Positions 49,986-57,826 of a stretch of DNA of 64,000 nucleotides are shown here, in pieces; position 1 is the first letter of the stretch, and each line of letters starts with the position of its first letter. Made by a program: the position numbers and the translations under genes. This DNA comes from JBEICQ01 sp046297395. Lineage in GTDB: Bacteria > Bacteroidota > Bacteroidia > UBA4408. The stretch covers positions 1-64,000 of the forward strand of contig JBKCNM010000007.1 in the NCBI GenBank assembly GCA_046297395.1, in the 5' to 3' direction. A model generated the notes under the pieces. It was not told where the DNA came from. It did not search any database and saw nothing but the letters and a program-made list of their open reading frames with translations.

Positions 49986-52900
49986 ATCGTTTTTTTTTCA
50001 TTGTTTTTTCTGTTTTTTCCGGCGCATTATTTGCCCAGCCCGGTAAAGACGGGAACAGAACCATCACTTCTCCTTCTACCCAAGTAAATACGATAACTGC
50101 ATTAAGTGCGAATGCCAATGCAGGAAGCAGCAGCATTCAGGTTGTACAGTCCGGCCTAGTCTCCAATGGCATTTTTTCTGTACCACTTTCTGCTGGAGAT
50201 TTAATCATGATTTTCCAGCCTGCAGGAGCCACGGTGAGTGGTAGTTTTTACCCTTCAGGCGGCAATACTTATGGCCTGCCCAAGGATTCATTATGGGGAA
50301 GTGTTGTGTCTTATAATGGTGCCGGCAATTATGAATGGCAAACCGTAAGCAGCGTGCTTGGCAATACCATTAACCTGAACTGTCCTCTTCAAAAAAGCTA
50401 TACCACCTCCGGTAAGAGTTTTGTCATTCGCATCCCCAGATTTCTTAACCTAACGGTGAACAGTGGTGCAAGCATTACCTGCGCAACTTGGAGTGGACTT
50501 GGAGGCGTCATTGCCATTGAGGTTTCCGGAAACTGCATGATCAACGGAACCATTGATGCAAGCAGGCGGGGATTTCGGGGAGGAATGGCTGTAACCAATT
50601 CTTCATTTAATGGTTCCGGTGAAGTTGCCACAACAGATGCCAGCATGGGAGCCAGAAGAGGAGAGGGTATTGCAGGATTTGAAACGGAATTGAATTATGT
50701 CGGGGGGATGTATGGCAAAGGTGCTGCCGCCAATGCAGGAGGTGGAGGAACTTCCCAGAATGCCGGTGGCGGCGGGGGAGGAAACGGAGGGAATCCAAAC
50801 AATTACAACGGATATGGTGTGCCGGATGTGAGCAATGCATCCTGGTTACCTGCATGGAATTTATTATCACCCGGATTGTCGGGCATCACATCATCCGGTG
50901 GTGGTGTTGGAGGCCTGTCAGCTTCTACATCCAATCAAAATGCACTCACCATAGCACCCGGAGCTTCCGCATGGTCGGGTGATTTCCGTCGCCGACAAGG
51001 AGGATTCGGTGGCAGGCCAGTGGATTATGCAAACGGCCGCATCTTTTTTGGTGGTGGTGGCGGAGCCGGACAACGAGACAATGCACCCACGGGTGACATG
51101 TCCGGAAAAGGTGGCAACGGAGGAGGAATCGTAAACATTTATTGCAGTGGAAGTATTTCCGGTTCAGGAAGTATTTTGGCAAATGGTGAAAATGGAACCA
51201 ATGCAGAATGGACACAGACTTTTTCAAATACCGGAGATGACGGTGCGGGTGGAGGAGGAGCGGGTGGTACCATTTTCCTCGATGGAACCACCAACATCAG
51301 CGGGATTAGCCTTCAGGCAATCGGAGGAAACGGAGGAAACCAAAACCTCCAGAATACGCCACTATCTCCCAACTTTAAAATACAAGCACATGGGCCGGGT
51401 GGAGGCGGTAGTGGCGGATATGTAAATCTTCCTATTGCCCTCACTACAGTAAATGTAAACGGAGGAAATAATGGTACAACAAATTCCACCGGACTTAGTG
51501 AGTTTCCTCCCAATGGGGCATGCAAAGGAGGTGTTGGTACAGTCAATCAGTTTCAAGCTGTTCAGTTTGTTTTGCAAAATGATACTGTTTGTCCCGGACA
51601 AAATGCAGTGCTCACAGTGACAGGCCCTGTTGGTAGTACTTACTCTTATGATTGGTATGATGCTGCCATAGGTGGAAACTTTTTGGGAACAGGCAACAGC
51701 TTTACTACTCCTCCCATCAACACTACCACCGACTATTATGTGCAGCCCTGTCCCTTTCATTTTCGACTCAAATTAACGGCCACACTCATCGGCGCCAATC
51801 TCACCAATATTGCTGGAAGTGACCAGCAAACCTGTAGCTCTCAGGTGGCACTGAATGCCACATTGCCTCCGGCAAGCAGCGGAGCATGGACAGTTTTTCA
51901 AGGCAACGGAAATTTTTCAGACAATACAAATCCACTTGCCAATGCATCTTCCCTTGGCATGGGAATCAATCGTTTTGTGTGGACAGTAAGCGGCAATGGT
52001 TGTGTGCTGGGTTCAGATACAGTGAATATCACCAGATTGGATACGGCAGTTGCTGCTCTTGCCGGCAGCGATCAAACCGTTTGTGGATTTTCTGTTTCAC
52101 TCAGCGGAAATAATCCGGCAGGCATGATCAGTCAGTGGAATGTGCTCTCGGGAAGCAATGCCGTTTTGTCCTCTCCCAATACATTTTCCACAAGTGCCAA
52201 TAATTTATCAGTTGGCGTCAATCTTTTTGAATACACTTTAAGTCCCGGAAATGCCTGCCCTGTTTCTAGAGACACAGTGCAAATAACTTCCATCATTCCT
52301 CCTTCTCCTGCTGTTGCAGGAACAGACCAAAGTGTATGCGCCGGTTCGGTTACATTGAACGGGCAAACAACTTCAATCGGAAATCCCCAATGGTCTGTGC
52401 TATCAGGATCAGGTACATTTGTTGATGCTACTTCTGTTGTTACCCAGGTGAATGGATTGTCTCCCGGCCCCAATCTTTTTTTGCTTACCATTTCACAGAA
52501 CAATTGCGCCAGTTCATTTGATACAGTTGTTATCACACGCATTTCCTCACCACCTCCTGCCAATGCCGGCAACAACGCAAGCGTTTGTGGAAGCAGCTAC
52601 ACGCTTCAGGCTTCCGCCACCGGCTCTGCTACCGGGAGTTGGAGTATGCTCAGTGGAAGCGGAGATATCCTCAATGGCAACAGCCCGAATGCACTTGTCA
52701 GCAACCTCTCGCAAGGCAATGTCTCATTGCTTTGGACAGTGAGTTTACCCGGCTGTCCCTCTACCTCTGATACAGTAAATCTAAGTGTGGTTTTCCCTCA
52801 GATTCCCGAGGCAGGCAGCAATCGAACAGTATGTAGTGATACAATTCAACTTGGTGGTAATTCAATCAATGCTTCCTGGAGCAGCAATTCAGTTACAGCG

Positions 52901-54508
52901 CTCATTGCTTCTCCCGCACAACATGATGCCATGGTTACTTCCTTGTTACCCGGGAATCATACCTTCTACTGGACTACCTCACCGGGCATATGTCCATCAC
53001 TAACAGATTCAGTTTTGATTCAGGTGCTTGCACAGCCTCTTGCTATTGCGTCTCCTGATACAGCCATTTGCGGCAGTGTACTCAATCTTCAGGCCCAGCC
53101 TGTTTCGGGTGCTGTAGGTGCATGGTCAGTTTTGCAAGGTGGAAGTGCCTTGTCAGGATCAGGTGCATCGGTTACGGCAAATAATTTAAGTGAGGGAACG
53201 AATCGCTTTGTGTGGCAGGTTTCACTCGCCGGTTGTCAGCCTGTTAGCGAGACGGTTGTGGTGCAGGCTTCTCTGCCTCCACCTGTTGCCGTTGCAGGAG
53301 AGCGAGACACCATTTGCGGCACACAGATCGCTCTTCTTGGAAATGTGCCGCTTTCGGGAACAGGTTCATGGTCTGCCATCACAAACGGAGTCCTTGTCAG
53401 TGGTAATCAGGCAAGCTTTGCATTACCCGGTTTGTATCAGTTGGAATATGTTATCAGCAGCGGGATTTGCATTCCTTCCAGAGATACTTTACTTGTGCTG
53501 GTATATCCGGCTTTGCAACCCTTTGCAGGCAGCGACAAAATCATCTGCAGTGATACCCTTACACTTCAGGGAACCAGCAATGCAGGAGTGCTTTCCTGGA
53601 GCAGTCTTTCAGGCGGAAACATCACAGTTATCGGCAATGGCCGTATCAGGGTTAACAATATTCCCACGGGCACAGGTTCGTATGTATTGTATTCCAATCT
53701 GCAGGGTTGTGCACAGCGTACAGATACAGTCCGCATAACACGGAATCAGGCAGTGCAGGCCCTTGCAGGAGATGATGCATTTGCATGTGGGTTGCGTTAT
53801 ACCATGAATGCATTGCTGCAGGCCGGTTCTCAGGGTGTATGGATTGTTCCTCAGGGCATGAGTGTAACAGCGCTGAATGATCCCAATGCCGGAATATCAG
53901 TTGCCGACAGCGGAAAATACAGATTGTATTGGCAGGTTTCACAAGCCGGATGTGCGCCTGCAACAGATACAGTGGATGTTACATTTTTTGGTGACAAACC
54001 TACAACAAGAGCCACTGCTGATACAGTGCTTGTTTTGGGAGATAGCATTCAGCTGAATATTCCGGGCGCGGTAATTGCAAACTGGTCACCCGGAAGCAGT
54101 TTGACATGCACCAGTTGTTTGAGTCCCATAGCGAGTCCTTTGTCAGACGAAACTTATCTCCTCACTTATACAGACGCAAGAGGTTGCATTTTTGAGGATA
54201 CCGTTGAAGTAAAAGTTAACAAGAACAATTATGCTTTGCTGCCTGATGCCTTTTCGCCCAACGGAGATGATACCAACGATTACCTTTTTGTAAGGCACAA
54301 TGGATTAAAAGACATTGAACTGTATATTTATTCTGAGTTTGGAGAAGAGGTTTTCAGGATACAGGGAATCCAGGCTGCTGATCAGCGTTGGGATGGAACA
54401 CTCAGGGGAAAAACACTGATGCCACAGGTATTGGTTTATATGATGCAGGGAAAATTCCTGGATGGAAAATCCTTCCTCAAAGAGGGAAGAATTATGCTGA
54501 TGCGCTAA
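49982..54508 (+). CDS. Giant surface protein with nine-repeat region and gliding (CHU) C-terminal domain
   Basis: The 1508-residue protein has a signal peptide (GALFAQ, ~20) and a domain to ~residue 180. A glycine-rich region with many GGGG runs spans ~200-510 (e.g. NAGGGGGGNGGNPNNYNGYG), followed by one Ig-like unit (~530-600). Nine related units of 80-95 residues start at ~611, each opening with AGSDQTVC-like sequence and usually containing a WSVLSG-like core and an SGxCPxSxDTV-like end. A short linker leads to the gliding-motility/T9SS type B C-terminal domain from residue ~1424 (FSPNGDDTNDYL, YSEFGEEVF, RWDGTLRGK). It should be secreted by T9SS and act as an adhesin or surface-layer component, which is inference. 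It is likely co-translated with the 49356 gene. Confidence 0.9.
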   Translation: MNRFFFIVFSVFSGALFAQPGKDGNRTITSPSTQVNTITALSANANAGSSSIQVVQSGLVSNGIFSVPLSAGDLIMIFQPAGATVSGSFYPSGGNTYGLPKDSLWGSVVSYNGAGNYEWQTVSSVLGNTINLNCPLQKSYTTSGKSFVIRIPRFLNLTVNSGASITCATWSGLGGVIAIEVSGNCMINGTIDASRRGFRGGMAVTNSSFNGSGEVATTDASMGARRGEGIAGFETELNYVGGMYGKGAAANAGGGGTSQNAGGGGGGNGGNPNNYNGYGVPDVSNASWLPAWNLLSPGLSGITSSGGGVGGLSASTSNQNALTIAPGASAWSGDFRRRQGGFGGRPVDYANGRIFFGGGGGAGQRDNAPTGDMSGKGGNGGGIVNIYCSGSISGSGSILANGENGTNAEWTQTFSNTGDDGAGGGGAGGTIFLDGTTNISGISLQAIGGNGGNQNLQNTPLSPNFKIQAHGPGGGGSGGYVNLPIALTTVNVNGGNNGTTNSTGLSEFPPNGACKGGVGTVNQFQAVQFVLQNDTVCPGQNAVLTVTGPVGSTYSYDWYDAAIGGNFLGTGNSFTTPPINTTTDYYVQPCPFHFRLKLTATLIGANLTNIAGSDQQTCSSQVALNATLPPASSGAWTVFQGNGNFSDNTNPLANASSLGMGINRFVWTVSGNGCVLGSDTVNITRLDTAVAALAGSDQTVCGFSVSLSGNNPAGMISQWNVLSGSNAVLSSPNTFSTSANNLSVGVNLFEYTLSPGNACPVSRDTVQITSIIPPSPAVAGTDQSVCAGSVTLNGQTTSIGNPQWSVLSGSGTFVDATSVVTQVNGLSPGPNLFLLTISQNNCASSFDTVVITRISSPPPANAGNNASVCGSSYTLQASATGSATGSWSMLSGSGDILNGNSPNALVSNLSQGNVSLLWTVSLPGCPSTSDTVNLSVVFPQIPEAGSNRTVCSDTIQLGGNSINASWSSNSVTALIASPAQHDAMVTSLLPGNHTFYWTTSPGICPSLTDSVLIQVLAQPLAIASPDTAICGSVLNLQAQPVSGAVGAWSVLQGGSALSGSGASVTANNLSEGTNRFVWQVSLAGCQPVSETVVVQASLPPPVAVAGERDTICGTQIALLGNVPLSGTGSWSAITNGVLVSGNQASFALPGLYQLEYVISSGICIPSRDTLLVLVYPALQPFAGSDKIICSDTLTLQGTSNAGVLSWSSLSGGNITVIGNGRIRVNNIPTGTGSYVLYSNLQGCAQRTDTVRITRNQAVQALAGDDAFACGLRYTMNALLQAGSQGVWIVPQGMSVTALNDPNAGISVADSGKYRLYWQVSQAGCAPATDTVDVTFFGDKPTTRATADTVLVLGDSIQLNIPGAVIANWSPGSSLTCTSCLSPIASPLSDETYLLTYTDARGCIFEDTVEVKVNKNNYALLPDAFSPNGDDTNDYLFVRHNGLKDIELYIYSEFGEEVFRIQGIQAADQRWDGTLRGKTLMPQVLVYMMQGKFLDGKSFLKEGRIMLMR

Positions 54509-54537
54509 ATTGCGTAATTTCACGCAGGTTAAAAACC

Positions 54538-56610
54538 ATGAATCCTGCACCTGCCGAATCAAAAGAAATCCAAACGGAGAAAGAAATCCTGCTCAAGGCA
54601 TTTGAACTGATGAGCATGGCGAGATCCATGACTGAGCTTTACGAGAAAAACCGTGAAGTTACTTCCCGCTATGTGCATGCCACTTCCCGCGGACACGAAG
54701 CTATTCAGTTGGCTGTTGGCATGCAACTCAAATCCTGTGATTTTGTCTCGCCCTATTACCGCGACGACAGCATGCTGCTCGGCATGGGTTTAACACCTTA
54801 TGAGTTAATGTTGCAGTTGTTGGCCAAAAAGGATGACCCTTTTTCAGGAGGCAGGCTCTACTATTCTCATCCCAGCTTAAAAGAAGAAGACAAGCCCCGC
54901 ATCATCATGCAAAGTTCTGCAACAGGCATGCAGGCGATTCCTGCTACCGGAATAGCCATGGGGTTTTGGTATAAAGAACTAAATGGAATGGATTCCGGGG
55001 CAGATCATCCATTGGTGGTTTGCTCTCTGGGAGATGCTTCCGTTACCGAAGGAGAAGTGGCAGAAGCCTTTCAGATGGCGGTACTCAAAAAATTACCTAT
55101 CGTTTATCTTGTTCAGGACAACGACTGGGATATTTCTGCTTTTGCTGATGAAACGCGTGCCCAGGATGCAGCTACTTATGCCAAAGGTTTTCATGGTTTA
55201 GAAACCCGTAGCATAGATGGTACTGATTTTCTCCGATGCTGGAACACAGTGAAAGAGGTTTTTGAAAAAGTACGATCAGAAAGAAGACCTTTTTTAATTC
55301 ATGCAAAAGTTCCTTTGCTTAATCACCACACCTCCGGTGTGAGAAAAGAATGGTATAGGCATGATCTTGAAGAGGCTGCCACAAGAGATCCTCACAAGAA
55401 ACTTTTCAATCGGCTCGTGCTGTCTGATGTGGATGTAAAGGAAATTAAAAAAATAGAAAATGCTGCTGCATTCAGGGTGCTCTCAGATTATTCAAAAGCC
55501 ATGTCAGCTGAAGATCCCTTGCCGGAAGATTTGTTCTCGCATGTATTTGCACCCACACCGGTGGTGCAGGAAAAAGGAGAGCGAGAACCCGAGGGTCGTG
55601 AAAAAATTCTGATGGTTGATGCTGCACTTTTTGCTATCAGGGAACTTATGCAACAGCATCCCGAATGCTTGCTTTACGGACAGGATGTGGGAAAACGATT
55701 GGGTGGCGTATTCCGGGAAGCAGCTACGCTTGCACAGCAGTTTGGGGATCACCGTGTGTTTAATACGCCCATACAGGAAGCTTTCATTATTGGCAGTACA
55801 GCCGGCATGAGTGCTGTGGGCTTGAAACCCATTGTGGAGGTTCAGTTTGCAGATTACATCTGGCCCGGACTTAATCAGTTGTTTACTGAAGTGAGCCGTT
55901 CATGTTACCTGAGCAATGGAAAATGGCCGGTATCCTGTATTATCCGTGTGCCAATAGGTGCTTACGGAAGCGGAGGCCCTTATCATTCATCCAGTGTGGA
56001 ATCAGTGCTGTGTAATATCCGTGGAATAAAAATATGTTACCCTTCCACCGGAGCCGATTTAAAAGGATTGATGAAAGCCGCTTATGATGATCCCAATCCT
56101 GTGCTGATGCTGGAACATAAGGGATTGTACTGGAGTAAAATCAAAGGTACCGAAGAGGCCCGATGCATTGAACCTGATGCAGATTATATCCTGCCCCTGG
56201 GCAAAGCAAGAATCGTTTCTCAGGCCGATGAGAAAAAGCAAAATACACTTACCATCATCACCTACGGAATGGGCGTATACTGGTCGAAATCTGCTGCTGC
56301 AAATTTTGAAGGATTAGTGACGATTGTTGATCTAAGAACATTGGTCCCGCTTGATGAAGAATGTGTGTTTAGCAGCGTAAAAAAATCAGGAAAATGTCTG
56401 GTGGTAACCGAAGAACCCGGTGTCCATTCTTTTGCGGCTGCACTTGCCGGAAACATATCTGCAAATTGTTTTGAATGGCTGGATGCACCTGTTCGTGTTA
56501 TAGGATCAGAAAATCTTCCTGCCATTCCCTTAAACACCACGCTTGAACAAACCATGTTGCCCAATGCCGAAAAAGTGGCAAAGGCCATACAAGAATTACT
56601 CTCATACTAA
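54538..56610 (+). CDS. Fused 2-oxoacid dehydrogenase E1 (alpha-beta)
   Basis: The 690-residue cytoplasmic enzyme is a TPP-dependent E1 that decarboxylates branched-chain or related 2-oxoacids within a dehydrogenase complex. The alpha half (~1-340) has SRGHEAIQLAVG, SPYYRDD, and the TPP motif LGDASVTEGEVAEAFQMA to VQDND. The beta half (~360-690) has LLYGQDVGKRLGGVFREA, NTPIQEAFIIGSTAG, VPIGAYGSGGPYHSSSVE and ITYGMGVYW. Fusion of alpha and beta is common in Bacteroidota. The ATG at 54538 opens the conserved part; the frame extends back to 54388 inside the upstream gene. The E2 and E3 genes are not in the window. Confidence 0.92.
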   Translation: MNPAPAESKEIQTEKEILLKAFELMSMARSMTELYEKNREVTSRYVHATSRGHEAIQLAVGMQLKSCDFVSPYYRDDSMLLGMGLTPYELMLQLLAKKDDPFSGGRLYYSHPSLKEEDKPRIIMQSSATGMQAIPATGIAMGFWYKELNGMDSGADHPLVVCSLGDASVTEGEVAEAFQMAVLKKLPIVYLVQDNDWDISAFADETRAQDAATYAKGFHGLETRSIDGTDFLRCWNTVKEVFEKVRSERRPFLIHAKVPLLNHHTSGVRKEWYRHDLEEAATRDPHKKLFNRLVLSDVDVKEIKKIENAAAFRVLSDYSKAMSAEDPLPEDLFSHVFAPTPVVQEKGEREPEGREKILMVDAALFAIRELMQQHPECLLYGQDVGKRLGGVFREAATLAQQFGDHRVFNTPIQEAFIIGSTAGMSAVGLKPIVEVQFADYIWPGLNQLFTEVSRSCYLSNGKWPVSCIIRVPIGAYGSGGPYHSSSVESVLCNIRGIKICYPSTGADLKGLMKAAYDDPNPVLMLEHKGLYWSKIKGTEEARCIEPDADYILPLGKARIVSQADEKKQNTLTIITYGMGVYWSKSAAANFEGLVTIVDLRTLVPLDEECVFSSVKKSGKCLVVTEEPGVHSFAAALAGNISANCFEWLDAPVRVIGSENLPAIPLNTTLEQTMLPNAEKVAKAIQELLSY

Positions 56611-56996
56611 TGGGCAAATTGATTTTTTTTTGGATTCTGATGATTGTTTCAGCTTCATGCTCTGCTCAGTATGCAGCCAAAATCACCCATTTGAACAACA
56701 AGCAAGAATCTTTTCTGCAGATTAAGGAAAAGTATTATTTCCAGGAACTAAACAACAAAGAACTTTTTTATCTTGAATTAACTGCAATTGAAAAAAACGA
56801 ATTGGTTTTTGGAGAAAAAAAAGTAGCACCTGCCTCACTCAGTTTTTTGAGCAGGAAACATTACCGAAACAATTTTTTCTCTGCCTTTCGACGAAATGCG
56901 ATATGGAATTTTGGTATTCTTCGCGCACCAAGCTATGATTTTGAATCTACTCACTTTCTGGAAATTGTATCCCCTGATTTCAGCCCTCAGAAATGA
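56610..56996 (+). CDS. Small putative lipoprotein or exported protein
   Basis: The 128-residue protein is not recognised. It has a signal sequence with a lipobox-like SASC (Cys ~17), though cleavage after CSAQ by signal peptidase I is also possible. The mature part is short, charged and mostly beta-prone (KITHLNNKQESFLQIKEKYY). Its start overlaps the E1 stop by one base (TAATG) and its end overlaps the PAP2 gene by 4 bases. It therefore belongs to the operon with the PAP2 phosphatase and the DUF5686 protein. No function is inferred. Confidence 0.7.
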   Translation: MGKLIFFWILMIVSASCSAQYAAKITHLNNKQESFLQIKEKYYFQELNNKELFYLELTAIEKNELVFGEKKVAPASLSFLSRKHYRNNFFSAFRRNAIWNFGILRAPSYDFESTHFLEIVSPDFSPQK

Positions 56997-57826
56997 ATGC
57001 AAGACATTGCTTATTTTTAATTTTCATTCTTTCCTGGGAAATAGCCGGAGCCGACACTATTTTTTTTCGTCCAAAAAGTTTCATCAGTAATACTTGTAAT
57101 GATTTTGCGCTTCAGGCACAATCTCCCTTCAAACGCAGAAATGCCATTAATACACTATGTGTGGTCGGTGTATGTGCAGCTTTGATCCCTCTGGATGCAT
57201 CAATCAACAGAGAATTGCTAAGCTTTCAGCCTACCGGTAATTTTTACAAAGAAAGCATCAATCAGATATCCCGTTTAGGGGGAAGCTACGGCTATATTGC
57301 TCTCGGTACAGCTGCCACTGTTTCTTTGCTTTGTAAAAATCAAAAAGCCTTTGAGCATACCATGCTCGCAACGCGTGCTGCCATTACAACCGCAATTTGG
57401 ATCAGGATTCTCAAATCTCTTTCAGGCAGAGAGCGTCCTTATTACCAAGCGGGCAATTCGCCTGTTTACGGACGATGGAATGGCCCCGCCGGAATTTTCA
57501 AACCCTTCAGAGAAAGAGGGAAGTATGATGCGTTCCCTTCCGGTCATACCGGAACTGCTTTTGCTTTGGCCGGTGCCTTTGCCATGGCCGGAGCAGATAC
57601 ACCCTGGATTCCCCCACTTTGTTATGGTACAGCCGCCCTTGTTGGCTTTAGCCGCCTCTCAAAAAACGAACATTGGCTGAGCGATGTCGTCCTGGGTGCT
57701 TTCATTGGTCTGGCCTGCGCAAGGCAGGTTTTTTTAAATGAAACCAAATACCATAAAAGGGTCTTCAACAAAAAAAACGGACTACAAAGTCTGAGACTCC
57801 ATATTGGTATGTATCCTCTTATGTGA
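56993..57826 (+). CDS. PAP2 family phosphatase
   Basis: The 277-residue membrane protein has the three PAP2 motifs: KSLSGRERPYY (~motif 1, residue 140), FPSGHTGTAFA (motif 2, ~182) and SRLSKNEHWLSDVVLG (motif 3, ~222). A signal-like segment starts the protein, and further hydrophobic stretches surround the motifs. The family removes phosphate from lipid or polyprenyl substrates such as undecaprenyl diphosphate, phosphatidate or lipid A. The substrate is not determinable. It overlaps both neighbours by 4 bases. Confidence 0.92.
   Translation: MNARHCLFLIFILSWEIAGADTIFFRPKSFISNTCNDFALQAQSPFKRRNAINTLCVVGVCAALIPLDASINRELLSFQPTGNFYKESINQISRLGGSYGYIALGTAATVSLLCKNQKAFEHTMLATRAAITTAIWIRILKSLSGRERPYYQAGNSPVYGRWNGPAGIFKPFRERGKYDAFPSGHTGTAFALAGAFAMAGADTPWIPPLCYGTAALVGFSRLSKNEHWLSDVVLGAFIGLACARQVFLNETKYHKRVFNKKNGLQSLRLHIGMYPLM

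Noticed and set aside
52132..52575. 147-codon minus-strand frame inside the giant surface gene
   Set aside because: It arises from the repeated, biased composition of the repeat region and has no independent support.
53190..53738. 182-codon plus-strand frame inside the giant surface gene
   Set aside because: Out-of-frame reading of the repeats; the main frame has signal peptide, repeats and C-terminal domain.
54388..54537. Upstream extension of the E1 frame
   Set aside because: It lies inside the 3' end of the giant surface gene and has no homology; the ATG at 54538 fits the family start.
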